DNA of 64,000 nucleotides from Candidatus Angelobacter sp. Gp1-AA117 (GTDB lineage: Bacteria; Acidobacteriota; Terriglobia; Terriglobales; Acidobacteriaceae). The notes under the pieces were generated by a model. The model was not told the DNA's origin, made no database searches, and saw only the letters and a list, made by a program, of their open reading frames with translations. The DNA is taken from assembly GCA_003223515.1 (NCBI GenBank), contig QHVI01000017.1:1-64000 (forward strand), in the 5' to 3' direction. Below, one piece after another: positions 48,334 through 57,187 of this stretch; within the stretch, counting starts at the first letter, position 1; each line of letters starts with the position of its first letter. The position numbers and the translations under genes are program-made.

Positions 48334-49476
48334 TTACAACCCCAGCCCTCTCCCGATGATTTCTTTCATGATCTCCGTGGTGCCGCTGAAGATGGTGGCG
48401 ACGCGGGCATCGAGATAACGGCGGGCGATGGGTGTCTCCATGATGTAGCCGTAGCCGCCATGCAACTGCACACAGTGGTCTACTACGCGCTTCAGTAATT
48501 CCGTGGTCCACCACTTTGCCATGGACGCGGTGTCGTTGGTGAGCGTCCCCGCATTCAAGTCCAGGATGCACTGGTCAATGAAGGTCTGGCCTATGGTGAT
48601 CTCCGTATGCATCTCCGCAAAAAGAAATTTTGAGTGCTGAAATGAGCCGATGGGCTGCCCGAAGGCTTTGCGGTCTTTGGCATATTTCAAGGTCAGGTCG
48701 AATGCGGCGCGGGCGCCGGCGATAGCGCCCACGGAAAGCGACATCCGTTCGCGCGGCAACTCCTTCATCAAAAGCTTGAATCCCTGGCCTTCAGCGCCCA
48801 GCAGGTTCTCAACCGGGACCTGCGCATCAGAGAAATACAACTCGGCTGTATCCTGCGCATGAAGACCCATTTTGTGGAACTGGTTGCCGCGTTCAAACCC
48901 CGGAGTCCCGCGTTCCACTACCAGCAGCGAGATGCCTTTATGCCCGGCCTGCGGATCGGTCTTCACGGCCACGATGGCAATGTCATTGAGAATTCCGTTG
49001 CTGATGAAGGTCTTCTGCCCATTGACGATGTAGCAGTTACCGCGCCGGACAGCCGTCGTGCGGAGCGCGGCGAGATCGCTGCCTGCTCCCGGTTCAGTCA
49101 TGGCGATGGCGCCGATCCATTCACCGGCAGCCATCCTGGGCAACCAGCGCTGCTTTTGCTCCTCGGTGCCGTAATTGGTGATATACGGAACTACCACGTC
49201 AGTGTGCAGAGAAAAATAAACTCCGCTGGCCCCAGTATTTGCCAGTTCCTCGATCACAATAGAGTCGTAACGAAAGTCGGAAATGCCTGCGCCCCCGTAC
49301 TTCTCTTCTACATCCATGCAGAGGAAGCCGTTCTCGCCTGCTTTGTTCCAGATCTCACGCGGGACGATTCCCTCTTCCTCCCAGCGTGCATGAAACGGCA
49401 GGATTTCATTCTCGACAAATGAACGAAAACTATCGCGAAAGACCTGATGTTCCGGTTCAAAAAGAGGACGGTGCAT
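48334..49476 (-). CDS. acyl-CoA dehydrogenase
   Basis: A 380-residue FAD enzyme that introduces the alpha-beta double bond into acyl-CoA. Seen: FRDSFRSFVENEILPFHARW, AIAMTEPGAGSDLAALRTTA (ACAD signature 1), GNCYIVNGQKTFISNGILND, VGAIAGARAAFDLTLKYAKD, RKAFGQPIGSFQHSKFLFAE and QLHGGYGYIMETPIARRYLD, ARVATIFSGTTEIMKEIIGR (signature 2, with the catalytic glutamate expected near here). The start at 49476 has AGGAG six bases upstream and opens the conserved N-terminus; the frame is open 34 codons further back. An SDR gene lies 149 bases upstream on the same strand and may supply the next beta-oxidation step. Confidence 0.94.
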   Translation of the reverse strand: MHRPLFEPEHQVFRDSFRSFVENEILPFHARWEEEGIVPREIWNKAGENGFLCMDVEEKYGGAGISDFRYDSIVIEELANTGASGVYFSLHTDVVVPYITNYGTEEQKQRWLPRMAAGEWIGAIAMTEPGAGSDLAALRTTAVRRGNCYIVNGQKTFISNGILNDIAIVAVKTDPQAGHKGISLLVVERGTPGFERGNQFHKMGLHAQDTAELYFSDAQVPVENLLGAEGQGFKLLMKELPRERMSLSVGAIAGARAAFDLTLKYAKDRKAFGQPIGSFQHSKFLFAEMHTEITIGQTFIDQCILDLNAGTLTNDTASMAKWWTTELLKRVVDHCVQLHGGYGYIMETPIARRYLDARVATIFSGTTEIMKEIIGRGLGL

Positions 49477-49511
49477 GATGTCTCCTGAAATCAGCGTTGG
49501 ATCAAAGAAAC

Positions 49512-49617
49512 TTGGTAAATGGGTAATTAGGCAATTGGGTAATCTGGTGATTGGGTCAATGAAACCTACCGTCTTCACGTCTTCAATTTACCCACTTACC
49601 AAATTACCCATTTACTA
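49512..49617. repeat. inverted repeat with GTAAATGGGTAATT arms
   Basis: TTGGTAAATGGGTAATTAGG (49512-49531) is nearly the reverse complement of 49599-49617. The ~70 bases between also contain GGTAATCTGG and GTGATTGGGTC variants. A related direct-orientation cluster (GGGTAAATGAGTAATTTGG, then TAAGTGGGTAAATG) is at 62899-62931. Lies between the SDR and acyl-CoA dehydrogenase genes. Confidence 0.6.
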
Positions 49618-49625
49618 AATTCTAA

Positions 49626-50390
49626 TCACTTGGCTGCCATGCGGATCGCTCCGTCAATGCGAATGGTCGAGCCGTTCAGCATGTTGTTCTCGATGATGTG
49701 GCGAACCAGTGCGGCATATTCGGTGGGCTGACCCAGCCGTTTGGGAAACGGCACCTGTTCGCTCAATGATTGCATGGCTGCTTCCGGCAGCGTGCCCAGC
49801 AATGGCGTGTGGAAGATACCCGGCGCAATCGTCATTACGCGGATGCCCTGGCGCGCCAACTCGCGTGCCAGCGGCAGAGTCATGCTGACGATCCCACCCT
49901 TGGAAGCGGAATACGCGGGCTGGCCAATCTGGCCTTCATAGGCAGCGACCGAGGCGGTCATCACGATTACGCCGCGCCCGCCGTCGGCATCAGGAGCGTT
50001 GGCGCTCATGAGATTGGCGGCCCGGCGCACGACATCAAATGTCCCAATCAGGTTCACCTGGATCACGCGCACAAACTTCTGCAGGTCGTGAATGCCATTC
50101 TTGCCAATCAGCTTTTCCGCCACGCCGATTCCGGCAGTCGTCACCAGGATATGCAAATTGTTCAACTGCTCCACTGCCCGCTGGACTTCCTGCTCCTGCG
50201 TCACATCCACTTTGATAAAGGCGGCTGGCGCTCCAAGCTCCTGCGCCAATGCCTGGCCTGCGGTCTCATTCACGTCAGCGATGAGGACGCGCGCTCCTGC
50301 CGTAGCCAGCATGCGGGCGGTGGCGGCGCCCAAGCCTGAAGCTCCACCGGTAATCATTGCAGTCTTGCCCTGAATTTCCATGCTGTTCAT
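49626..50390 (-). CDS. short-chain dehydrogenase, 3-hydroxyacyl-CoA dehydrogenase-like
   Basis: A 254-residue SDR. Cofactor motif TGGASGLGAATARMLA (T-G-x-x-x-G-x-G), acidic residue after beta-2 in ARVLIADVNE suggesting NAD(H) preference, TTAGIG in place of NNAGxG, catalytic serine in VIVMTASVAAYEGQIG and the Y-x-x-x-K pair in YSASKGG. The C-terminal part (ELARQGIRVMTIAPGIFHTP, LGQPTEYAALVRHIIENNML) matches type II 3-hydroxyacyl-CoA dehydrogenases (HSD10-like). With the acyl-CoA dehydrogenase downstream it makes a likely fatty- or branched-acyl-CoA oxidation pair. Start could also be the internal ATG at 50381. Confidence 0.9.
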   Translation of the reverse strand: MNSMEIQGKTAMITGGASGLGAATARMLATAGARVLIADVNETAGQALAQELGAPAAFIKVDVTQEQEVQRAVEQLNNLHILVTTAGIGVAEKLIGKNGIHDLQKFVRVIQVNLIGTFDVVRRAANLMSANAPDADGGRGVIVMTASVAAYEGQIGQPAYSASKGGIVSMTLPLARELARQGIRVMTIAPGIFHTPLLGTLPEAAMQSLSEQVPFPKRLGQPTEYAALVRHIIENNMLNGSTIRIDGAIRMAAK

Positions 50391-50719
50391 TGTATCCGCG
50401 CCATTGTCATTTCAAATTCTTTTGCATTTGCGGGCATTCTTCCGCACAGAAGGCCGTCCATAAAATCTTTGCGGCTCTGCTGTGCTATGAAACTGGCAAA
50501 TGAATGCCATCCGCCTCTCCTGTCAATTCTGCCAATTACGGCGATTTTGGTGCTCTTGGCGATTTCCCGTGCGGAGCTGCTCGATTTCCTGTGGTGATGA
50601 GACAACCCTCTCTTACACACGATAGGCATCTAAGTTTCTAATTGCAGGCTCGAATGCGAGTCATAAAGGCATGGGCGGGTACCAGCCCAGCCTTACCTTG
50701 TCTGCCCAAGGAGCGCCAA

Positions 50720-50995
50720 ATGTTGCCGTTGCATCTATCTGCCGACCTGTTGCGAATCCCATCTGAGAACGGTTCCCCGGTCAACGAATACCGCATCCAC
50801 CACGGAGAAATAGAATTCCGAGCCCTTGATGTCCAGGGCAAACCCTTCATACACTCCGCAGGAAAATGGAAGGTGCTGGATTTACCTGATCTTCAGCTTC
50901 ACTTCAGCCTCAACACAGTAGTGGCGCAGTGGCTGCTGGGACGTCTGCACACATTGCTGTATCCACGGCAGGACTTCTCTCCAGGGACAGCCTGA
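50720..50995 (+). CDS. small protein of unknown function
   Basis: A 91-residue protein beginning at the ATG at 50720 (an AAGGAG lies 8-13 bases upstream), MLPLHLSADLLRIPSENGSP. It contains VNEYRIHHGEIEFRALDVQG and LQLHFSLNTVVAQWLLGRLH. I recall similar short proteins with [YR]-R-I-x-x-G-x-[IV]-E-F-R near the start and L-N-T-x-V-A-x-W-L-L near the end from acidobacterial genomes, but no function. The open frame extends 26 codons upstream without a ribosome-binding site. Confidence 0.6.
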   Translation: MLPLHLSADLLRIPSENGSPVNEYRIHHGEIEFRALDVQGKPFIHSAGKWKVLDLPDLQLHFSLNTVVAQWLLGRLHTLLYPRQDFSPGTA

Positions 50996-51002
50996 GCAGC
51001 GC

Positions 51003-51182
51003 TCATTCCAGTTCGGCGCGAATGGTGTACTCTCCGGCTGACATGTCCCAGGTGACCTCAAGGATGTTAGGCTTGCAGCAAACCTGGCAGTCTTCGACGT
51101 AGCTCTGCCGCATTCCCGCAGAGATGTCCACCACGGTTTCGTTCCACTCCCCGCAGCCGGCGCATTGAAAGCCAGAGGTCAT
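51003..51182 (-). CDS. CPXCG-type cysteine-rich protein
   Basis: A 59-residue protein on the minus strand: FQCAGCGEWNETVVDISAGM, RQSYVEDCQVCCKPNILEVT, then WDMSAGEYTIRAELE. The two C-x-x-C pairs (C7/C10 and C32/C35, with C36) and the spacing match the CPXCG-containing family (Cys_rich_CPXG), a small rubredoxin-like zinc or iron knuckle. It is normally about 60-70 residues, so this is full length. Function unknown; often found alone. Start ATG at 51182. Confidence 0.8.
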   Translation of the reverse strand: MTSGFQCAGCGEWNETVVDISAGMRQSYVEDCQVCCKPNILEVTWDMSAGEYTIRAELE

Positions 51183-51406
51183 GCACCTTCAATATACCTT
51201 GCAAGAACGCCGGATACCGCCGTTCGATTCTCTCTCTTGTTACCTTCGCGCCCTTCCCGCCCTTTGCGGTAAATTCGGATTTGTTGTGATTCCGGAAGAC
51301 GCATTTTAGCCTGACAATGGCTCACTTTCCTGTTGCTTTCCCGTCCATATGGGGTAACCTGTTGCGTCCATCCTAAGTTCCTAAATCTCTCCGTCAGAGG
51401 TGTGTT

Positions 51407-52765
51407 TTGAGAGGCTTACGTAAGAAGGTACTTCTATGCGCACTGCTGGTAATCGGTTCATTGGCGCTGGCCCAGTCGAAGCTGCCAAAACTCCAATTCT
51501 CCGATACCACGCTTGACAACGGTTTGCGGGTAATCATCGCGCCCGATCACTCTGCACCTGTATTTTCCATCTCGCTGACCTACAACACCGGCTCCCGCAA
51601 CGAGAAACCGGGCCGCACCGGCTTTGCTCACCTGTTCGAGCACATGATGTTCGAAGGATCGGCTAATGCGGGCAAGGGCGAACACGGCATGCTGATCGAG
51701 AATTACGGTGGCACGCTCAACGGCAGCACCAATAATGACCAGACAAACTATTTTGAAGAGCTGCCGAAGAACCAGTTGGACATGGCGCTGTTCCTGGAAT
51801 CAGACCGCATGAAGGCGCTGAATATCAACCAGGCCAATCTGGACAACCAGCGCAACGCGGTGCAGGAAGAGCGCAGGTTGCGGGTAGATAACCAGCCTTA
51901 CGGAAAATCCGATGAAGAGCTGGAAGCCATGGTCTATGACAGCTTCCCTTATCATCACTCGGTCATCGGTTCCATGGAAGATCTGAACGCCGCGAGCCTG
52001 GATGACGTGAAGGGATTCTTCCGCATCTATTACGCTCCTAATAATGTAGTGATGGTGTTGACTGGCGATCTTGATCCAGCCACCACCCTGGCCAAGGTGA
52101 AAAAGTACTTTGGCGGCATCCCTCGCCAGCCTGCGCCTCCGCCGGTGGATATGACCGAGGCTCCGCACGATAAGGAGCGGCGCAAAACCATCAATGACCC
52201 GCTGGCACGGCTTCCGCAAGTCCGTGCAGCCTGGAATGCACCGGCAGGCAATACCGCCGACTTTTTTGCGTTGCAAGTGCTGGGCCAGATACTTTCACAA
52301 GGACGCAGCTCCCGGCTCTACCAACACCTGGTGCGCGAGAAGCAGTTGGCTCTGAATGCATTTGCCGGAATTGAGAACCGCCGTGGCCCTTCCCTCTTTC
52401 AGGTGATAGCCGTTCCCCGTCCGGGAATCAAGGTCGAAGACCTTGAACAAGCTCTTTATGTCGAAATTGAAGCTCTGCAGAAAGATGGCCCGACGCCGCA
52501 GGAGATAGCCAAGGTGCATACACAGTTCCTGCGACAGGAGATCGAGTCCCGCATCTCTTCCCTGTTTCTGGCCAACCGCATCGGCACCTACACGGTTTAT
52601 TTCAACGATCCCAACCTGATCAACACTCTCTACGACAAAATTGCCGCAGTCACGCCGGAACAGGTGAAAACAGCGGCGCAGAAATACCTGGTGACCGAGC
52701 ACCGTTCCGTAGTCACTACGCTTCCTGGCGGCCGCGCTGCGGCCGGCAGCGTGGGAATGCAGTAA
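51407..52765 (+). CDS. M16 family zinc peptidase, active subunit
   Basis: A 452-residue exported peptidase. The start is TTG at 51407 (AGAGG upstream), giving the signal MRGLRKKVLLCALLVIGSLA followed by LAQ. The inverted zinc motif H-x-x-E-H is present (FAHLFEHMMFEGSANAGKGE), with the further zinc glutamate in NAVQEERRLRVDNQPYG about 75 residues on. The second domain has FFRIYYAPNNVVMVLTGDLD and LSQGRSSRLYQHLVREKQLA (R-x-x-Y-type). It is followed after nine bases by an inactive M16 partner, so they probably form a periplasmic heterodimer. Substrates are likely short peptides in the periplasm. Confidence 0.93.
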   Translation: MRGLRKKVLLCALLVIGSLALAQSKLPKLQFSDTTLDNGLRVIIAPDHSAPVFSISLTYNTGSRNEKPGRTGFAHLFEHMMFEGSANAGKGEHGMLIENYGGTLNGSTNNDQTNYFEELPKNQLDMALFLESDRMKALNINQANLDNQRNAVQEERRLRVDNQPYGKSDEELEAMVYDSFPYHHSVIGSMEDLNAASLDDVKGFFRIYYAPNNVVMVLTGDLDPATTLAKVKKYFGGIPRQPAPPPVDMTEAPHDKERRKTINDPLARLPQVRAAWNAPAGNTADFFALQVLGQILSQGRSSRLYQHLVREKQLALNAFAGIENRRGPSLFQVIAVPRPGIKVEDLEQALYVEIEALQKDGPTPQEIAKVHTQFLRQEIESRISSLFLANRIGTYTVYFNDPNLINTLYDKIAAVTPEQVKTAAQKYLVTEHRSVVTTLPGGRAAAGSVGMQ

Positions 52766-52774
52766 GGAGACGCC

Positions 52775-54271
52775 ATGCAGAGAAAAATACTGTCGCTGAT
52801 GATTCTGATCCTGGGCGGGCTGTGCGCCTTTGCCCAGCAGACGCCTGAAGCAGCCAAGCCGCTGCCCTCGAAGATCGAACGCCTGAACCGGGTGCCGGTC
52901 AATAATGAAATTCTGAAGGTCAAGCTGCCTCATCCGAAAGAAGTTCAACTGCCGAATGGACTGACCATACTGGTACTGGAACAGCACAAGCTTCCAACTA
53001 TTGATTGTTCGTTGTGGATCAAGTCAGGGGCACTTTCCGATCCCAAAGAAATGCCGGGCCTGGCTTCATTTACCGCCGACCTGCTGCGCGAAGGCACAGG
53101 TAAACGCACCAGCGTTCAGATTGCCACAGAGCTGGATGAACTGGGCGCCACATTCCGCGCCGGTGCGGTTTTCGGCAATGATTACACCAGTATCGATAGT
53201 TCGGGCCTGAGTTCATCGGCAGACAAGCTGATGGAACTGATAAGCGACATCGTGTTGAATCCCAGCTTCCCCACGGATGAACTGGCAAGATACGTCCGCC
53301 AGCAAAAGGCTGGATTGATACAGTTGCGTTCGAATCCTGGATTCCTGGCGCGCGAAAGGTTTGCCCAGGCGGTCTATGGTGATTTCCCTGCGGCTATCCA
53401 GTCGACCACGGCCGACTCGTTGCAGAAAGCCACTCCGGAAGCGCTGAAGAAGTTCCACGATGCTAATTACACGCCCAACAACGCTATCTTGGGATTTGCC
53501 GGTGACATCACCGTGGCTCAGGCAACGGAACTAGCGAAAAAATACTTTGGTGCATGGAAACCCAGGCCGAGTTCCGCCATGAAGCCATCCCCAATCGCTC
53601 CACCTGGGCCAGCCAGAGTTTATCTGGTTGACCGTCCTAGTTCCGTACAGAGCAACATTCTTGCGGGAGGATTATCACTGCGCCGCTCTGATCCTGAGTT
53701 CATTCCGCTCTTCGTGGTAAACCGCGTGCTCGGCGGCAACTCGACCGCTCGCCTGTTCCTCAATCTACGGGAAGAAAAGGGATACACCTACGGGGCTTAC
53801 AGCCGTGTAAGCGCCAATCTGTTCCCAGGCACCTTTGCCGCTAATACAGAGGCGAGAAACGCTGTCACCGATGGCGCTCTGCATGAGTTGATGTACGAAT
53901 TCAAGCGCATCCGCGATGAAAGGGTGCCTCAGGGAGAGTTGGAAGACGCCAAGCGTTCGATCGTTTCCAGCTTCGCGCTGCAGGTGGAGCGTCCAGCTTT
54001 TGTGCTCGGTAGCTGGATGCAGACGAAATATTACGGCCTGCCGCAGGATTACTGGGATATCTATTCCGACCAGATAGCCAAAGTGGATGCCGATACAGTG
54101 CAGCGTACCGCAAAGAAGTATGTGGACCTCGATCACCTGCAGCTTGTGGTGGTAGGCGATGCCAAGCAGGTCCGCGAAGCAGTCGCCAAATACGGCACGC
54201 TGGAAGTCTATGACGCTGACGGCAAACCCGTTGAACCCAAGACCGAAACCCCCAGCGTCGGCAACAAGTAG
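52775..54271 (+). CDS. M16 family peptidase, non-catalytic partner
   Basis: A 498-residue exported protein with the M16 two-domain fold. Signal peptide MQRKILSLMILILGGLCAFA. Where the active subunit has H-x-x-E-H this protein reads PGLASFTADLLREGTGKRTS, so the zinc ligands are absent. The C-terminal domain retains NRVLGGNSTARLFLNLREEK and GYTYGAYSRVSANLFPGTFA, the R/Y pair used for substrate binding in M16 heterodimers. It directly follows the active subunit (nine bases, AAGGAG). This active/inactive pairing is standard in the M16B group. A terminator follows at 54297. Confidence 0.93.
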   Translation: MQRKILSLMILILGGLCAFAQQTPEAAKPLPSKIERLNRVPVNNEILKVKLPHPKEVQLPNGLTILVLEQHKLPTIDCSLWIKSGALSDPKEMPGLASFTADLLREGTGKRTSVQIATELDELGATFRAGAVFGNDYTSIDSSGLSSSADKLMELISDIVLNPSFPTDELARYVRQQKAGLIQLRSNPGFLARERFAQAVYGDFPAAIQSTTADSLQKATPEALKKFHDANYTPNNAILGFAGDITVAQATELAKKYFGAWKPRPSSAMKPSPIAPPGPARVYLVDRPSSVQSNILAGGLSLRRSDPEFIPLFVVNRVLGGNSTARLFLNLREEKGYTYGAYSRVSANLFPGTFAANTEARNAVTDGALHELMYEFKRIRDERVPQGELEDAKRSIVSSFALQVERPAFVLGSWMQTKYYGLPQDYWDIYSDQIAKVDADTVQRTAKKYVDLDHLQLVVVGDAKQVREAVAKYGTLEVYDADGKPVEPKTETPSVGNK

Positions 54272-54296
54272 CCACTAAAGCTGGACTGGACTAGAC

Positions 54297-54327
54297 TGGA
54301 CGGCAGAAATGCCGTCCAGCTTTTCTT
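54297..54327 (+). terminator. rho-independent terminator of the M16 operon
   Basis: TGGACGGC (54297-54304) pairs with GCCGTCCA (54311-54318) around AGAAAT, followed by GCTTTTCTT. Confidence 0.75.
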
Positions 54328-54340
54328 AAGTCATCCCCAC

Positions 54341-54383
54341 TTGCTTCCTTTGCGTCCTCTGCTTCCTTTGCGCCCTTTGCGTA
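54341..54383. repeat. dispersed CTTTGCGTCCTCTGC-type repeat (inverted)
   Basis: TTGCTTCCTTTGCGTCCTCT and GCTTCCTTTGCGCCCTTTGC in tandem: the reverse complement of the GGGCGCAAAGGACGCAGAGG motif seen elsewhere. Confidence 0.55.
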
Positions 54384-54533
54384 ATCACAAATGCATCTGC
54401 CCGGATCGCCCTTGCAGTTCAACGAGGATGTTCAGGGGCTGAGTGCTTCTTTAGAACTAAGGTAATTTTTTCTGATCACAGCAAACCAAAGCAATGCATA
54501 CTTGAGATCCCCTGAGATCAAGGAGTGAGTTGT

Positions 54534-54725
54534 ATGACATTGCTCACTGATATTCTGCTGTTTGCTCTTCCTTTTGGTATTGCGTTGGCTGCTTTTCAGT
54601 TTGTATTCAACCGCTTCATAGGTAATGAAGACACGGCTTACTTCGCTGCCGTAATGCGCGAGATGAACCGCACTACACCTCGTCCGGCATTGGTGCCCAG
54701 GGCGAAAGCTGCCGGCGCAGCCTGA
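54534..54725 (+). CDS. small single-pass membrane protein
   Basis: A 63-residue protein: one hydrophobic helix (LLTDILLFALPFGIALAAFQ), then FVFNRFIGNEDTAYFAAVMR and a basic, Ala/Pro-rich tail. AAGGAG is nine bases before the ATG at 54534. No homologue recognised; the strong ribosome-binding site and clear membrane helix are the only support. Confidence 0.5.
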   Translation: MTLLTDILLFALPFGIALAAFQFVFNRFIGNEDTAYFAAVMREMNRTTPRPALVPRAKAAGAA

Positions 54726-54831
54726 AAGGAATATCTCAAGCGAGCGGTTTCTAAGATGCAAACAAGCATATCCTCCTGCAGGAGGATTTCTCGCTTCAAT
54801 TCCAGCATGGATTGATATCAAAAATGACTTT

Positions 54832-54957
54832 CAGCGGAGCAGATTCCTCCGCCCTACTCACGCCCTCCACACCAAAACGCGCGTGAGCTTAACCGGCGTT
54901 CCGGATGACATCTCTCATTGGGATACAGCATGGTCTTCCCAAAGTAAGTGGCATTAA
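54832..54957. mobile_element. truncated copy of the MITE-like element
   Basis: Matches the interior and the inner right end of 30152-30365 (CAGCGG-GCAGATTCCTCCGCC, GCGCGTGAGCTTAAC, GATGACATCTCTCATTGGGA, AAAGTAAGTG-CATTA). The left terminal repeat and the outer part of the right one are missing. It ends two bases before the cupin stop codon. Confidence 0.6.
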
Positions 54958-54958
54958 G

Positions 54959-55333
54959 CTAAAGCTTCTCCGGATTCGCCACGGTGCGTTCATTCTCAAT
55001 GTTGCCGGTGTTCAAGGTGGTGGCCGGTTCCAGCAGCAGGATGTGGGTTTCCTCGGGCGCTGAAGGAAAATGCTCCACGCCGTGGGGAATGATGATGAAT
55101 TCTCCGGGACGGATGATCTGTTCGCGCTCCACGCCTTTTGCATCGCGGATCTTCATGTGCAGTTCACCCTCCATGACCATGAACAATTCATCTTCGGCGT
55201 CATGGTGATGCCACATGAAGTCGCCTTTGAGCTTTACCAGCTTCACCTGAAAGTTGTTCAATTCACCCACAATTTTCGGGCTGTAATAATCGTTGAACTG
55301 CGCGAACTTTTGAGCAAGGTTGATGGTCTGCAT
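54959..55333 (-). CDS. cupin-domain protein
   Basis: A 124-residue single-domain cupin. Motif 1: GDFMWHHHDAEDELFMVMEG (G-x5-H-x-H-x3-4-E-x6-G), motif 2: IIRPGEFIIIPHGVEHFPSA (G-x5-P-x-G-x2-H). All four metal ligands are present. The ATG at 55333 begins the conserved part; the frame opens 12 codons earlier. It stands alone between a truncated MITE-like repeat and the protease gene. Small cupins of this kind may be sugar isomerases, oxygenases or sensors; function unknown. Confidence 0.88.
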   Translation of the reverse strand: MQTINLAQKFAQFNDYYSPKIVGELNNFQVKLVKLKGDFMWHHHDAEDELFMVMEGELHMKIRDAKGVEREQIIRPGEFIIIPHGVEHFPSAPEETHILLLEPATTLNTGNIENERTVANPEKL

Positions 55334-55583
55334 GAGTATTTTGACGGCTCCCCGTTCAGGAAGATACAAAATTGTTGATGCCCGTAAAAGCCAGGGAACA
55401 GAACCTCTTTAGAGAAAAATCCTTGAAACGATTGCATCCTGGAATACACTATCTATCTTAACCATGAAAATACAAGAGTCCGGACAGGTACAACTGTCCC
55501 CAGGATCTTTCATGCCGGGGTCTCGCCATCCAGAGCCAGCACGGCTGCGCTTGTGTTCCAATTTCCTCAAGAGGTCGCATTCT

Positions 55584-57179
55584 ATGAATAAAAGAATCGT
55601 TTGGGCATTGGTTCTGGTGCTGGCGTCACTCTGTGCTGCACAGGATCAAATAGTTAGATTCAGCGTGCATGCTGTGCTGGTGGATAAAGACCTGAACCAG
55701 AAACCGGTGCCACGGCTCGCCCTGGCGCTGAAGCCTCTGGACACTCCCTCTGCCCAGGAAATCACGCTCAAAACCGGATTCGACGGCAAAGCAGAAACCA
55801 GACTGCGGCCAGGTAAATACCGGCTCACCACTCCGCAAGCCACTGAATTCCAGGGGAAGAGCTATACATGGAGCCAGGAGATCGTAATCTCCGGCACGGA
55901 GCAGACACTGGAACTCAGCAACGACAATGCGACTGCATCAGCGCAAGCTGCTTCTGCGACCGGCGATTCCGGAGATTTGACCGGACTTTTCGATAAGCTC
56001 AAGAACTCCGTCGTCACGGTTTACTCGGAACGCGGCCTGGGATCGGGATTTTTCGTCGATCCTGCGGGATTGATCCTTACCAACAATCATGTGGTGCAAT
56101 CTTCCGATTATCTGGCAGTACAATTCGATGAGAAACGCAAGGTACGCGCAAAACTGCTGGCCGCCAATCCTGATAAAGATATTGCCGTCCTGTGGGCAAA
56201 CCCTTCGGCATTTCCGGAAGCGGTCATGGCTCCGCTATCTGCAAAAGGAGCTTCGTCCATTGCTGTGGGCGAACGGGTCTTCACCATCGGGAATCCCTTT
56301 GGCCATGACAAAGTATTGACCACAGGGGTGATCAGCAAGATCGAACCAGATTCCATTACCAGTGATCTAAGCGTGAATCATGGGAATTCCGGCGGACCGC
56401 TGTTCACGCTGAAAGGCGAAGTCGCTGGACTTACCAGTGCGTTGCTGCAAAAGCTGGCGAAAATCATTCCTATCGAAGATGCACAGCCACTGATTGCCGA
56501 AGCCCGCAAGAAGGTAACCGGCACCCCGCCCTCCACCGAACTGCTGCCTGTGGACCCAAGCGACAAATTTCCCGCTGAGTTTTTGCGGACCATGCTGGAA
56601 ACGGAAAAACTGGAGAGAAAACCCTACGAACTGAACATGGATCAATTTCAAGTCTGGTTCATCACGCCGGTGCTCAATTATATGGCACGTCACCAGCAGG
56701 AGATGGCGGCCGCGCGCAAGGCAGCGGAACGTAAAGGCGATACGTCACAGGTCAAGCCGGGAGAGACAACTCTTGAAGAAGCACAATCCTATAGTCCTCT
56801 GGTGTATATCTACGTGGACCCGAAATACAGCCGCATGTGGAGCGTGAAATTCAAGAATGGCTTTCAGCGCATGCGGCTGCTCTGTGGCGGCAAGGAAGTG
56901 TTGCCGGTCCATCCAGGCAAGGGACACTACGACCTGCATGACCAGCGCGGCAGAACTGTAGATACCACTTTCAGAGGCGTCTATACCTACTTGCCGGATG
57001 CGTTTTCACCTTCCTGCGGCACCGTAGCGCTGGAAGTCTTCTCTGAAAAAGAGCCGAATACCCCGATCACAAGAGTTGTGGATGCGGCAACCGTAGAACG
57101 GATATGGGCTGATTTTGAACCTTATCGCAAAGCCCATACACAATCGGCATTGTCTCAACCAGCGAAGAACTCACCTTAG
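55584..57179 (+). CDS. exported trypsin-like serine protease (HtrA/S1C type) with extra domains
   Basis: A 531-residue protein. Signal peptide MNKRIVWALVLVLASLCAAQ; then a ~90-residue carboxypeptidase-regulatory-like sandwich (VPRLALALKPLDTPSAQEIT, GKYRLTTPQATEFQGKSYTW). The protease domain (~130-300) has the full triad: H in GLILTNNHVVQSSDYL, D in NPDKDIAVLWANPS and S in SVNHGNSGGPLFTLKG. After it comes a region without a recognisable PDZ domain (helical KAAERKGDTS linker, then VYIYVDPKYSRMWSVKFKNG). The ATG at 55584 is used; the frame is open 40 codons upstream. Probably a periplasmic protein-quality or processing protease. Confidence 0.88.
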   Translation: MNKRIVWALVLVLASLCAAQDQIVRFSVHAVLVDKDLNQKPVPRLALALKPLDTPSAQEITLKTGFDGKAETRLRPGKYRLTTPQATEFQGKSYTWSQEIVISGTEQTLELSNDNATASAQAASATGDSGDLTGLFDKLKNSVVTVYSERGLGSGFFVDPAGLILTNNHVVQSSDYLAVQFDEKRKVRAKLLAANPDKDIAVLWANPSAFPEAVMAPLSAKGASSIAVGERVFTIGNPFGHDKVLTTGVISKIEPDSITSDLSVNHGNSGGPLFTLKGEVAGLTSALLQKLAKIIPIEDAQPLIAEARKKVTGTPPSTELLPVDPSDKFPAEFLRTMLETEKLERKPYELNMDQFQVWFITPVLNYMARHQQEMAAARKAAERKGDTSQVKPGETTLEEAQSYSPLVYIYVDPKYSRMWSVKFKNGFQRMRLLCGGKEVLPVHPGKGHYDLHDQRGRTVDTTFRGVYTYLPDAFSPSCGTVALEVFSEKEPNTPITRVVDAATVERIWADFEPYRKAHTQSALSQPAKNSP

Positions 57180-57187
57180 AGTTGCTC